Assembly (NCBI RefSeq): GCF_000282995.1
Contig: NZ_ALEE01000792.1
Span: forward strand, 1-11,800
DNA length: 11,800 nucleotides
Origin: Melaminivora alkalimesophila
Lineage (GTDB): Bacteria; Pseudomonadota; Gammaproteobacteria; Burkholderiales; Burkholderiaceae_C
Direction: 5' to 3'
Under the pieces are notes generated by a model. It was given only the letters and a program-made list of their open reading frames with translations, ran no database searches and was not told the DNA's origin. Each line of letters begins with the position of its first letter. Position 1 is the first letter of the stretch. Shown here one piece after another: positions 1-7,938 of this stretch. The position numbers and the translations under genes are program-made.

Positions 1-560
1 CGCAGGCGGGCCGCCGGCTGCTGGAGCAACTGGGGGTCGACGAGGCCCTGTGGCTGGACGTGGTCGGATGCCACCACGACGCGCTGCCTGCCACGCCGTC
101 GCTTGCCGCCCTGGCGCCCAGCGCCCGCCTGGCGCACGTGCTGGCCACCATCGACCGCTATGCCGCCATGATCAGCCCCCGGCGTTCGCGCGCCGGACGC
201 AGCCCGACGGACTCGGTGCGCGCCATCGTCGGCCACGAGGCGCAGACCCGCGACGAAGTCAGCCTGACGCTGGTGCGCACCATCGGCCTGTGCCCGCCCG
301 GCACCTTCGTGCGCCTGGACAACGGCGAGGTGGCGGTGGTCCTGCGCCGCAGCGAGCGCGCCAACCACCCCCTGGTGGCCAGCGTGCTCAGCGCCCGGGG
401 CGAGGCGCTCGCGGTGCCCGAGCTCTACCACACGCTCTACCCCGGGGCGCGCATCCAATCCGCGCTGGCGCGCTCGGCGGTCGGCCTGGAGCTGAACCAC
501 CGGGCCATGGTCCGGCTCGGCCTGTACGCCGCGCAGCGCAGCCGTTCTCTGGCGCGCTGA
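1..560 (+). CDS. HD-GYP-like phosphodiesterase, C-terminal part (5' partial)
   Basis: The reading frame is open from the left edge (first full codon at base 3) to a TGA at 558-560, giving about 185 residues of a longer protein. Near the start is G-C-H-H-D, which aligns with the HHE segment of HD-GYP domains. About 30 residues later comes an ATIDRYAAMISPR stretch like the helix after the GYP loop. The tail contains PPGTFVRLDNGEVAVVLRR and NHPLVASVL, typical of the region after HD-GYP domains. HD-GYP proteins hydrolyse cyclic di-GMP in the cytoplasm. Here the expected D-G-x-G-Y-P loop after the His pair is missing, replaced by an Ala/Pro/Leu-rich stretch, so catalysis or substrate may differ. 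The N-terminal HD pair and any sensor domain lie outside the window. Family assignment is fairly firm; activity is not. Confidence 0.75.
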   Translation, partial: QAGRRLLEQLGVDEALWLDVVGCHHDALPATPSLAALAPSARLAHVLATIDRYAAMISPRRSRAGRSPTDSVRAIVGHEAQTRDEVSLTLVRTIGLCPPGTFVRLDNGEVAVVLRRSERANHPLVASVLSARGEALAVPELYHTLYPGARIQSALARSAVGLELNHRAMVRLGLYAAQRSRSLAR

Positions 561-576
561 CGCGCCCCGGGGCGCG
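561..576. repeat. 16-bp perfect GC palindrome between convergent genes
   Basis: CGCGCCCCGGGGCGCG fills most of the 18-bp gap between the stop of the HD-GYP-like gene (560) and the stop of plsY (579). It could fold as a small GC hairpin in transcripts from either side. There is no clear U tract on either strand, so it is at best a weak bidirectional terminator. Chance occurrence in GC-rich DNA is possible. Confidence 0.35.
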
Positions 577-578
577 GG

Positions 579-1211
579 CTATTTCTTCTTCGCGCCGATG
601 CGCGACTCCGTGCCGGCCAGCAGCCGGCGCAGGTTGTCCTTGTGGCGCCACACCAGCAAGGCGGACATGGCGGCGATGGCCAGCGCGATCCGCGCATCGC
701 TATACCACGCCATCCCGCCGCCCAGGATGTAGAAGAACGGCGCGAACACGGCTGAGACCAGCGCCGCCAGCGAGGAGTAGCGAAAGAAGAAAGCGATGAT
801 CAGCCAGGTCGCGAGCGTCGCCAGGCCCAGCCAGCCGCTGATCCCCAGCAGCACGCCGGCCGCGGTCGCCACGCCCTTGCCGCCTTCGAAGCGAAAGAAC
901 ACCGGCCACAGGTGGCCCAGGAAGGCCGCCAGCGCCACCAGCGCGACGGTGCCCTCCTCCAGCCCGTACGGCCCGCCGAACCAGCGCACCAGCACCACCG
1001 GCAGCCAGCCCTTGAGCGCATCGAACAGCAGCGTGACCCCTGCCGCCGCCTTGTTGCCCGAGCGCAGCACGTTCGTCGCGCCCGGATTCCTGCTGCCATA
1101 GGTGCGCGGATCCGACAGTCCCATGGCACGGCTGACGATCACGGCAAAGGAGAGCGAACCCAGCAGGTAGGCGGCCACAGTGGCGGCAAGGGAGAGCACG
1201 ATGGTCGGCAC
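579..1211 (-). CDS. plsY: Acyl-phosphate:glycerol-3-phosphate acyltransferase PlsY
   Basis: PlsY transfers an acyl group from acyl-phosphate to the sn-1 position of glycerol-3-phosphate, the first committed step of bacterial phospholipid synthesis, in the inner membrane. The 210-residue product is the usual length. It shows the family signatures: [16 protein letters not shown] in the first membrane helix, [20 protein letters not shown], the [21 protein letters not shown] segment near residues 99-120, and several hydrophobic helices consistent with about five membrane spans. The C-terminus is basic (R-I-G-A-K-K-K). The start is a GTG at 1211-1209, chosen because the N-terminus then matches PlsY; no strong Shine-Dalgarno sequence is seen before it. 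It is the last gene of a minus-strand cluster, 57 bp after ybaK, and converges with the HD-GYP-like gene. Confidence 0.95.
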   Translation of the reverse strand: MPTIVLSLAATVAAYLLGSLSFAVIVSRAMGLSDPRTYGSRNPGATNVLRSGNKAAAGVTLLFDALKGWLPVVLVRWFGGPYGLEEGTVALVALAAFLGHLWPVFFRFEGGKGVATAAGVLLGISGWLGLATLATWLIIAFFFRYSSLAALVSAVFAPFFYILGGGMAWYSDARIALAIAAMSALLVWRHKDNLRRLLAGTESRIGAKKK

Positions 1212-1268
1212 GGTGTCGGAAAAAGGGGTGGTGCGGGGCGGCGAGGGCCTGCGGAAAAAAGTTGCCGG

Positions 1269-1769
1269 CTATTGTGCCAGCGCGCACTGCACCGGCCGGG
1301 CGCTCAGCAGCTGCACGCACACCTGCGGATCGAGCTGCACCAGGTAGCCGCGCCGCCCGCCGTTGAGCGCGATGCGCGGCAGGGCCAGGATGCTCTCCTC
1401 GATGAACACCGGCATCGCCTTGCGCGTGCCGAACGGCGAGGTGCCTCCCACCTGGTAGCCGCTGTGGCGCTGCGCCACCTCGGGCGTGCAGGGCTCGACG
1501 CTCTTGGCCCCGATCTGGCGCGCCAGGTTCTTGGTGGACACGGTCCGGTCGCCGTGCATCAGCACGATCAGCGGGCGCGCGTCCTGATCCTGCATCACCA
1601 GGGTCTTGACGACCATGTGCTCATCCAGTCCGAGCTGGCGCGCCGATTCCGCAGAGCCGCCGTGCTCGACGTAGTCGTAGGGATGCTCGGTGAAGGGCAC
1701 CCGGTGCGCGCGCAGCATCTGCGTGGCTGGCGTCTCGCTGACGTGGACGGTCTTGTGTTTCCGGGCCAT
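1269..1769 (-). CDS. ybaK: Cys-tRNA(Pro)/Cys-tRNA(Cys) deacylase YbaK/EbsC
   Basis: YbaK is a free-standing editing enzyme that hydrolyses cysteine wrongly attached to tRNA(Pro) by prolyl-tRNA synthetase. The product has 166 residues (E. coli YbaK has 159). Recognisable features are the N-terminal SETPATQMLR and FTEHPYDYVEHG segments, the LGLDEHMVVKTLVMQ segment carrying the conserved substrate-contacting lysine, and the VGGTSPFGTRKAMPVFIEESIL block that is diagnostic for the YbaK/EbsC family. The frame stays open further upstream to 1961, but there it runs antisense-like through the end of tas. The ATG at 1769 is chosen because it gives the family N-terminus (M-A-R-K-H-K). No strong ribosome binding site is seen. 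It lies 47 bp after tas and 57 bp before plsY, probably in one transcript. Confidence 0.93.
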   Translation of the reverse strand: MARKHKTVHVSETPATQMLRAHRVPFTEHPYDYVEHGGSAESARQLGLDEHMVVKTLVMQDQDARPLIVLMHGDRTVSTKNLARQIGAKSVEPCTPEVAQRHSGYQVGGTSPFGTRKAMPVFIEESILALPRIALNGGRRGYLVQLDPQVCVQLLSARPVQCALAQ

Positions 1770-1816
1770 GGTGCGGTCTGAAGACAATGCTTCTGGGCGG
1801 GAACGGGGGTGAGGGC

Positions 1817-2875
1817 TCATTGCGCCGGGTCGCGCAGCTCCCAGCGAATGGCGTCGATCTGCGCCAGCAGCTCGGGCGCCAGCTGCACGCTCCAGGCATC
1901 CAGATTTTCCTCGAGCTGCGCCAGCGAAGTCACACCGATGATCGTGCTGGCCACGCGCCAACTGCGGTAGCAGAACGCCAGCGCCAGTTGCACCGGCGTC
2001 AGGCCGTGCTCGCGCGCCAGCCGGTTGTAGCGGCGCGCGGCGGTCAGCGCTTCCGGGCGACCCCAGCGCTGCTTGCGCACCGATGCATAGCGCGCGATGC
2101 GACCTTCGGGGGCGCCGGGATCGGTGGGCGCGTGCTGGTCGTATTTGCCCGTGAGCAGGCCGAAGCCCAGCGGCGAATACGCCAGCAGCGACACGCCCAG
2201 CCGGTGGCAGCTCTCGTCCATGGCGTTGTCCCAGCTGCGGTTGATCAGGCAGTACGGGTTCTGCACCGAGGCTACGCGCGGCAGGCCGTGGGCGTCGGCC
2301 AGGCGCACGAATTCGTGCACGCCCCAGGGCGTCTCGTTGGACAGGCCGATGTGGCGCACCTTGCCGGCGCGCACCAGCTTCGCCAGGGCCTCGAGCTGCT
2401 CGTGGATGGAGGTCTGGCTGGTTTCCTTCGCCGGATCGTAGTAGAGCTGGCCAAAGACCGGCGCGTGGCGCTCCGGCCAGTGGATTTGGTAGAGGTCGAT
2501 CACGTCCGTCCGCAGGCGGCGCAGGCTGCCTTCGCAGGACGCCAGGATGTCGGCCGGGGTCATCCCCTGGCCCTCACGGATCCACGGCATGCCGCGCGAC
2601 GGCCCCGCCACCTTGCTGGCCAGCACCACGCGCTCGCGCATGCCCGGGCGCGCGGCAAACCAGCGCCCCAGGATGGCTTCGGTCGCGCCGCAGGTCTCCT
2701 GGCGCGCCGGCACCGCGTACATCTCCGCGGTGTCAAGAAAATTCACGCCACGCTCGACGGCACGGTCCAGGATGGCATGTGCATCCTGCTCGCTCACCTG
2801 CTCGCCGAAGGTCATGGTGCCCAGGCAGATGGGGGTGACGCGCAGATCGCTCTGGCCAAGGGAGATGGGGTTCAT
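1817..2875 (-). CDS. tas: Aldo/keto reductase, Tas-type
   Basis: This is a cytoplasmic NADP(H)-dependent aldo/keto reductase of 352 residues, closely resembling E. coli Tas (346 aa), whose physiological substrate is not settled. The catalytic tetrad is visible: Asp48 and Tyr53 in NFLDTAEMY, Lys88 in LASKV, and His132 in LYQIHWPER. The N-terminal LGTMTFGEQ and the later GKVRHIGLSNETPWGV, QNPYCLINRSWD and LLAYSPLGFGLLTGKY stretches fit the Tas branch. Near the C-terminus, ASTIIGVTSLAQLEENLDAW is the usual cofactor-binding tail. The ATG at 2875 is preceded by an AGGA about 10 bases upstream on the coding strand. A longer frame to 3046 exists but runs through the divergent promoter spacer. It is probably the first gene of the tas-ybaK-plsY cluster. 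Confidence 0.9.
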   Translation of the reverse strand: MNPISLGQSDLRVTPICLGTMTFGEQVSEQDAHAILDRAVERGVNFLDTAEMYAVPARQETCGATEAILGRWFAARPGMRERVVLASKVAGPSRGMPWIREGQGMTPADILASCEGSLRRLRTDVIDLYQIHWPERHAPVFGQLYYDPAKETSQTSIHEQLEALAKLVRAGKVRHIGLSNETPWGVHEFVRLADAHGLPRVASVQNPYCLINRSWDNAMDESCHRLGVSLLAYSPLGFGLLTGKYDQHAPTDPGAPEGRIARYASVRKQRWGRPEALTAARRYNRLAREHGLTPVQLALAFCYRSWRVASTIIGVTSLAQLEENLDAWSVQLAPELLAQIDAIRWELRDPAQ

Positions 2876-2996
2876 GGGACAGGATCCTGACGATGGGGTT
2901 GGGCCCGAGTTTACGAAGACCGTCGGCGGCGTGCGGATCGCTCCCTGTCCCAGGCATGACTGGGCACGACCTGCGCAATGCGAATAATCCAGGGCC
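2876..2996. promoter_or_regulatory. Divergent intergenic region with nested inverted repeats
   Basis: This 121-bp spacer lies between the divergent tas and alpha/beta hydrolase starts, so it should hold both promoters. It contains an 8-bp inverted repeat, GGGACAGG (2876-2883) and CCTGTCCC (2944-2951), 60 bp apart. A tighter operator-like repeat, CCCAG-N6-CTGGG, spans 2949-2964, and AGGATCCT (2881-2888) is palindromic. The CCCAG-N6-CTGGG element touches the position where a -35 for the hydrolase promoter would sit. No regulator gene lies next to it. Regulatory function is inferred from position and symmetry only. Confidence 0.4.
2961..2988 (+). promoter_or_regulatory. Possible sigma-70 promoter of the alpha/beta hydrolase gene
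   Basis: AATAAT at 2983-2988 matches the -10 consensus at five of six bases. TGGGCA at 2961-2966, a weak 4/6 -35, is 16 bp upstream. The -10 ends only 8 bp before the ATG at 2997, so a transcript from it would start at or next to the start codon, making it leaderless or nearly so. No properly spaced Shine-Dalgarno sequence precedes the gene, which fits that idea. Confidence 0.4.
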
Positions 2997-3923
2997 ATGT
3001 ACCAGCCGCTTCGTACCGCCCACACCGAGACCGTGCGCATCCGCAATCTCGACTACCACGTCCGCACCTGGGGCGACGAGGCTGCCACGCAGCCCCCCCT
3101 GGTGCTGCTGCACGGCTGGATGGACGTGGGGGCGTCCTGGCAGTTCGTGGTCGACGCCTTCGGCGAGGCCTTCTTCGGCAGCCGCCGGATCCTTGCCCCC
3201 GACTGGCGCGGCTTCGGCCACACCCGGCCCGCCGCGCCCTGCGACCATTACGTGTTCGCCGACTACCTGGCCGACCTGGACCAGCTGCTCGACCACTACG
3301 CAGGCGCCGCCCCCGTGGACCTGGTGGGCCACAGCATGGGCGGCAACATCGCCATGTTCTACGCCGGGATCCGCCCGGCGCGCATCCGGCGCCTGGTCAA
3401 TCTGGAAGGCTTCGGGCTGCCTGCCACCCGGCCGGAGCAGGCGCCCGGGCGCTACGCGCAGTGGATGGACGAGATCCGCCGGCACGAGCGCGGCGAACTC
3501 GCCCTGAAGACCTATGGCGACGTCGACGGCGTCGCCCAGCGCCTGAGGAAGACCAACCCCCGCCTGCCCGCCGACAAGGCCGCCTGGCTGGCACGCGAGT
3601 GGGCCGCCCTCGGCCCGGACGGCCGCTGGGCCATCCTGGGCGACGACGCCCACAAGATTGTCAACCCCCAGCTCTACCGCGTGGACGAGGCGCTGGCCCT
3701 GTACGCGGCCATCGGCGCCCCCGTGCTGTCCGTGCAGTCGGACAGCGACAGCCTGGGACAGTGGTGGAAGGGCAAGTACACGCTGGACGAATACCACCAG
3801 CGCCTGGGGCACGTGCGCGACGTGCGCACGGCAGTGGTGCAGGACGCGGGCCACATGCTGCACCACGACCAGCCGCAGGTGGTGGCGCAGCGTATCGAGG
3901 ATTTCGTGGCCGGCCCCGCCTGA
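2997..3923 (+). CDS. Alpha/beta-fold hydrolase
   Basis: This is a 308-residue alpha/beta hydrolase with no signal peptide, so presumably cytoplasmic. The oxyanion-hole motif is LLHGW (residues 37-41). A strand-turn segment, PDWRGFGHT, follows at 68-76, and the nucleophile elbow is GHSMGGN with Ser113. The catalytic His is likely His286 in DAGHMLHHDQP, and the acid lies in the SVQSDSDS stretch before it. This fits the esterase/epoxide-hydrolase/MhpC-like group, but the substrate cannot be told from sequence. A TAA stop lies in frame at 2985-2987, so the ATG at 2997 is the first possible start. It lacks a well-spaced Shine-Dalgarno sequence. It is divergent from tas, and 118 bp separates it from prfB. 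Confidence 0.88.
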   Translation: MYQPLRTAHTETVRIRNLDYHVRTWGDEAATQPPLVLLHGWMDVGASWQFVVDAFGEAFFGSRRILAPDWRGFGHTRPAAPCDHYVFADYLADLDQLLDHYAGAAPVDLVGHSMGGNIAMFYAGIRPARIRRLVNLEGFGLPATRPEQAPGRYAQWMDEIRRHERGELALKTYGDVDGVAQRLRKTNPRLPADKAAWLAREWAALGPDGRWAILGDDAHKIVNPQLYRVDEALALYAAIGAPVLSVQSDSDSLGQWWKGKYTLDEYHQRLGHVRDVRTAVVQDAGHMLHHDQPQVVAQRIEDFVAGPA

Positions 3924-3990
3924 CACCTGCCCCGCAGCGCCCCGGAGCCCGTGCGCCGAGCCCCTGGGCCGGGCGCGTCACCGCACCCCA

Positions 3991-3999
3991 TGCGAAAAT
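3991..3999 (+). promoter_or_regulatory. prfB: Possible extended -10 promoter element for prfB
   Basis: TGC followed by GAAAAT (3994-3999) has the TGn extension of an extended -10 element, with 4/6 match to TATAAT. It lies in the 118-bp gap after the hydrolase gene, about 43 bp before the prfB ATG. No convincing -35 is seen, as expected if the extended -10 compensates. A similar ATGCGAATAAT word precedes the hydrolase gene. Confidence 0.35.
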
Positions 4000-4041
4000 C
4001 GCCGGTTATTTCGCCAGAAACACCTACAGGACGGATGGACC

Positions 4042-5146
4042 ATGGAAGCAGAACGCATCAACCAGATCGGCAACACCCTCGAAGACCTGATCGAGCGCAC
4101 CCAAGAGTTACGGAGGTATCTTTGACTACGATGCCAAGTACGAACGCTTGCGCACGGTCAACGCCTCGCTCGAAGACCCGAACGTCTGGAACGACCCGAA
4201 GAAAGCCCAGGAGCTGGGCAAGGAGAAGAAGTCGCTCGACGCCGTGGTGCTGACGCTGCAGAAGCTCACCACCGAGCTGGCCGACAACTTCGAGCTCTAC
4301 GAGATGAGCCGCGAGGAAGGCGACGAGGCGGGCCTTGCCACCATCGAGGCCGAGACGGCCAAGCTGCTGCCGCTCATCGAGGATCTGGAATTTCGCCGCA
4401 TGTTCAGCCGCGAAGCCGATCCGCTCAACTGCTACATCGACATCCAGGCCGGCGCCGGCGGCACCGAGGCCTGCGACTGGGCCGGCATGCTGCTGCGCCA
4501 GTACCTGAAGTACGCCGAGCGGAAGGGCTTCAAGGCGACGGTCGACGAGGAAACGCCGGGCGACGTGGCCGGCATCAAGAGTGCCACCATCCATATCGAG
4601 GGCGAGTACGCCTACGGCCTGCTGCGCACCGAGACCGGCGTGCACCGCCTGGTGCGCAAGAGTCCCTTCGACTCCTCGGGCGGTCGCCACACCTCGTTCG
4701 CCTCGCTGTTCGTGTACCCGGAGATCGACGACTCCATCGAGATCGACATCAACCCGGCCGACGTGCGCACCGACACCTACCGCGCCTCCGGCGCGGGCGG
4801 CCAGCACGTGAACAAGACCGACTCGGCCGTGCGCCTGACGCACATTCCCACGGGCATCGTGGTGCAGTGCCAGGACGGGCGCAGCCAGCACAGCAACCGC
4901 GACGTGGCCTGGCAGCGCCTGCGCTCCAAGCTCTACGAACTCGAGATGAGCAAGCGCCTGCAGGAGCAGCAGGCCCTGGAGGACACCAAGACCGACGTCG
5001 GCTGGGGCCACCAGATCCGCTCCTACGTCCTGGACAACAGCCGCATCAAGGACCTGCGCACCGAGGTCGAGGTCTCCGCCACGCAGAAGGTGCTGGACGG
5101 TGACCTGGACGTGTTCATCGAGGCCGCGCTCAAGCAAGGCCTCTGA
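4042..5146 (+). CDS. prfB: Peptide chain release factor 2 (programmed +1 frameshift)
   Basis: RF2 recognises UGA and UAA in the ribosomal A site and triggers peptide release. The gene is split across two frames: 27 codons from the ATG at 4042 to CTT (4120-4122), then an in-frame TGA (4123-4125). A +1 shift skipping T4123 resumes at GAC (4124) and runs to TGA at 5144-5146, giving 367 residues (E. coli RF2 has 365). The tripeptide anticodon SPF is at about 207-209. The catalytic GGQ is at about 252-254, within [20 protein letters not shown]. The residue before SGAGGQ is Ala, as in most RF2s, not the Thr of E. coli K-12. It is followed by pepN after 36 bp on the same strand. The frameshift is the normal autoregulatory device, not a mutation. 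Confidence 0.97.
4112..4126 (+). promoter_or_regulatory. prfB: RF2 programmed +1 frameshift site
   Basis: GGAGG (4112-4116) acts as an internal Shine-Dalgarno-like element exactly three bases before the slippery codon CTT (4120-4122), followed by TGA and C (TATCTTTGAC). This matches the known prfB recoding signal. When RF2 is scarce, slow termination at UGA-C lets the ribosome slip +1, so RF2 level controls its own synthesis. Confidence 0.95.
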
Positions 5147-5182
5147 AATCCCCGTGTCCGCACGGGCTGGAAAGCATTCGCC

Positions 5183-7882
5183 ATGATGATGAGAGAAGGA
5201 CAAGCCACCGCCATCCACCGCCAGGACTACGCCCCGCCGGCGTACTGGATCGACACGGTGGAGCTCACGTTCGACCTGGACCCGGCCAAGACGCGTGTGC
5301 TCAACAAGATGCGCCTGCGCCGCAATCCGCAAGTGCCGGCGCAGGCCCTGCGCCTGGATGGCGAGGAGCTGAACCTGGCGCGCGTGCTGGTCAACGGCGC
5401 CGGCACCTCGTTCAAGATGGACGGCGGCCAGCTCGTGCTGGAGAACCTGCCCGAGGGCGACGAGCCCTTCGAGCTGGAGATCTTCACCACCTGCGCGCCC
5501 GACAAGAACACCCAGCTCTCTGGCCTGTACGTGAGCGAGGGCACCTTCTTCACGCAGTGCGAGGCCCAGGGCTTTCGGCGCATCACCTACTTCCTTGACC
5601 GCCCGGACGTGATGGCCACCTACAGCGTGCTGCTGCGCGCGGACAAGGCGGCCTATCCGGTGCTGCTGAGTAACGGCAACCTGGTGGAATCCGGCGAGCT
5701 GGAGGACGGCCGCCACTTCGCGCGCTGGCACGATCCGCACAGAAAGCCCAGCTACCTGTTCGCTCTCGTGGCCGGCAAGCTGGTGGCGCGCGAGCAGAAG
5801 ATCAAAAGCCGCAGCGGAGCCGAACACCTGCTGCAGGTCTGGGTGCGCGCCGGCGACCTGCACAAGACCGAGCACGCCATGAACTCCCTCATGGCTTCCA
5901 TCGCCTGGGACGAGGCGCGCTTTGGCCTGCCACTCGACCTGGAACGCTTCATGATCGTCGCCACCAGCGACTTCAACATGGGCGCGATGGAGAACAAGGG
6001 CCTGAACATCTTCAACACGAAGTACGTGCTCGCCAGCCCCGCCACCGCCACCGATACCGACTTCGCCCACATCGAATCGGTGGTCGGCCACGAATACTTC
6101 CACAACTGGACGGGCAACCGCGTCACCTGCCGCGACTGGTTCCAGCTCAGCCTGAAGGAGGGCCTGACGGTCTTCCGGGACCAGGAATTCTCCATGGACA
6201 TGGCGGGCAGCCCTTCGGCGCGCGCCGTCAAGCGCATCGAGGACGTGCGCGTGCTGCGCACCGTGCAGTTCCCGGAGGACGCCGGCCCCCAGGCGCATCC
6301 GGTGCGCCCCGACAGCTACGTCGAGATCAACAACTTCTACACCGTCACCATCTATGAGAAGGGCGCCGAGGTGGTGCGCATGCAGCACAACCTCGTCGGG
6401 CGCGAGGGCTTCGCGCGCGGCATGAAGCTGTACTTCGAGCGCCACGACGGCCAGGCTGTGACCTGCGACGACTTCGCCCAGGCCATGGCCGACGCCAATC
6501 CGGACAGCGAACTGGCCCGGCGCCTCGACCAGTTCAAGCGCTGGTATTCGCAGGCCGGCACACCGCGCGTGCGCGCCGAGGGCAGCTACGATGCCCAGAG
6601 CCAGATCTACACGCTGACGTTGTCGCAAAGCTGCGCGCCCACACCCGGCCAGCCGGACAAGCAGCCCTTCGTGATTCCCGTGGCGCTTGGGCTGCTCGCG
6701 CCCGACGGTCGCGCCCTGCCCCTGCAGCTGGAGGGCGAGCCCGAGGCCGGCGCAACCGAGCGCACCGTGGTGCTCGCCGAGGCGCGCCAGAGCCTGCGCT
6801 TCGTCAACGTGCCCGAGCCGCCGGTGCCGTCCCTGCTGCGCGGCTTCAGCGCCCCCGTCCTCCTGGAATGCGACTACAGCGACGAAGACCTGCTGCTCAT
6901 GCTGGCGCACGACGGCGACGCCTTCAACCGCTGGGAGGCGGGCCAGCGCCTGATGCTGCGCGCTGCCTTGCGCCAGCTGGGCGCCGACGACAGCAAGCCG
7001 GCCGGGCCGCTGCTGCCGCCTGCGCTGGTGGAGGCACTGCGTGCGGTACTCAACCACCCACAGCTGGATCCGGCCTTCAAGGACCTGGTGCTGACGGTGC
7101 CCTCCGAGACCTACATCGCCGAGCAGCTCGACGAGGTCGATCCCCAGCGCATCCACGCGCTGCGCGAGGCGATGCGCCTGGAACTCGCCACGGCGCTGCG
7201 CGGGGATTGGGCGGCTGCCTGGGAAGCCCACCGCGACACCGGCGCCTACCGCCCCGATCCGCTGTCGGCCGGGCGGCGCGCCCTGGCCGGCACGGCGCTG
7301 GCAATGCTCTGCCTGGCGGCCTGCCAGGAGGGCGACCCGGTCTGGCCGGGCAAGGCCTACCAGCGTTTCAAGGACGCCGGCAACATGACCGACCGCTTCA
7401 ATGCCCTATCGGCCCTGGTCGTCTGTGGCCACGAGCTGGCCCAACCCGCGCTCGAACGCTTCCATGCGCTGTTCCGGGGCGACGCGCTCGTCATCGACAA
7501 GTGGTTCGCCCTGCAGGCCAGCGCCCCGGACCGGGGCGGCCGCGCCCTGCCGGCCGTGCGCCAGCTCATGCAGCACCCGGACTTCCAGCTGCGCAACCCG
7601 AACCGCGCGCGCAGCGTGGTCTTCAGCTACTGCAACGCCAACCCGGGAGGTTTTCACCGCGCCGACGGCGCCGGCTATGCCTTCTGGGCCGAGCAGGTGC
7701 TGGCCCTCGATGCCCTGAACCCCCAGGTCGCCGCCCGCCTCGCGCGCTCGCTCGACCGCTGGGCGCGGCTGGCCGAGCCGTATCGCGCTGCCGCGCGCGC
7801 GGCCATCGAACGCGTCGCCGGCCACGATGGGTTGTCGAACGACGTGCGCGAGGTCGTCACGCGCGCCCTCGGCGGCCAGTGA
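5183..7882 (+). CDS. pepN: Aminopeptidase N (M1 zinc metallopeptidase)
   Basis: PepN removes N-terminal amino acids from peptides in the cytoplasm, completing protein turnover downstream of ATP-dependent proteases. The 899-residue product compares with 870 in E. coli. The substrate-binding GAMEN motif is at 267-271. The zinc site is HEYFH at 303-307 with the third ligand Glu326 in SLKEGLTVF. The Tyr of [10 protein letters not shown] (about 391) is the expected transition-state stabiliser. The region after about residue 460 fits the beta-sandwich and helical C-terminal domains of proteobacterial PepN. Three ATG codons occur in a row; the first (5183) is 8 bp after GGAAAG (5169-5174), so it or the second is favoured. 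It follows prfB by 36 bp and precedes fbp by 56 bp, suggesting a shared transcript. A very long antisense open frame across it is a codon shadow. Confidence 0.96.
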   Translation: MMMREGQATAIHRQDYAPPAYWIDTVELTFDLDPAKTRVLNKMRLRRNPQVPAQALRLDGEELNLARVLVNGAGTSFKMDGGQLVLENLPEGDEPFELEIFTTCAPDKNTQLSGLYVSEGTFFTQCEAQGFRRITYFLDRPDVMATYSVLLRADKAAYPVLLSNGNLVESGELEDGRHFARWHDPHRKPSYLFALVAGKLVAREQKIKSRSGAEHLLQVWVRAGDLHKTEHAMNSLMASIAWDEARFGLPLDLERFMIVATSDFNMGAMENKGLNIFNTKYVLASPATATDTDFAHIESVVGHEYFHNWTGNRVTCRDWFQLSLKEGLTVFRDQEFSMDMAGSPSARAVKRIEDVRVLRTVQFPEDAGPQAHPVRPDSYVEINNFYTVTIYEKGAEVVRMQHNLVGREGFARGMKLYFERHDGQAVTCDDFAQAMADANPDSELARRLDQFKRWYSQAGTPRVRAEGSYDAQSQIYTLTLSQSCAPTPGQPDKQPFVIPVALGLLAPDGRALPLQLEGEPEAGATERTVVLAEARQSLRFVNVPEPPVPSLLRGFSAPVLLECDYSDEDLLLMLAHDGDAFNRWEAGQRLMLRAALRQLGADDSKPAGPLLPPALVEALRAVLNHPQLDPAFKDLVLTVPSETYIAEQLDEVDPQRIHALREAMRLELATALRGDWAAAWEAHRDTGAYRPDPLSAGRRALAGTALAMLCLAACQEGDPVWPGKAYQRFKDAGNMTDRFNALSALVVCGHELAQPALERFHALFRGDALVIDKWFALQASAPDRGGRALPAVRQLMQHPDFQLRNPNRARSVVFSYCNANPGGFHRADGAGYAFWAEQVLALDALNPQVAARLARSLDRWARLAEPYRAAARAAIERVAGHDGLSNDVREVVTRALGGQ

Positions 7883-7938
7883 GGCACGCACCGACCCGGG
7901 CCGCAGAACCCAAAGCAAGCAACCAAGGAGGCTCCTTC

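Noticed and set aside
2733..3926. A 397-codon minus-strand open frame across the hydrolase gene and divergent spacer.
   Set aside because: The plus-strand hydrolase carries complete catalytic motifs; this frame is its antisense shadow and would run through the promoter spacer.
4123..4125. An in-frame stop in prfB, as a pseudogene signal.
   Set aside because: It is the conserved RF2 programmed frameshift, with GGAGG three bases before CTT-TGA-C, and the downstream frame is intact.
4058..7231. A 1057-codon open frame on the minus strand, antisense to prfB and pepN.
   Set aside because: It runs opposite two strongly recognised genes, has a His/Leu/Val/Gln/Gly-rich composition typical of the antisense shadow of GC-rich codons, and shows no family motif or ribosome binding site.
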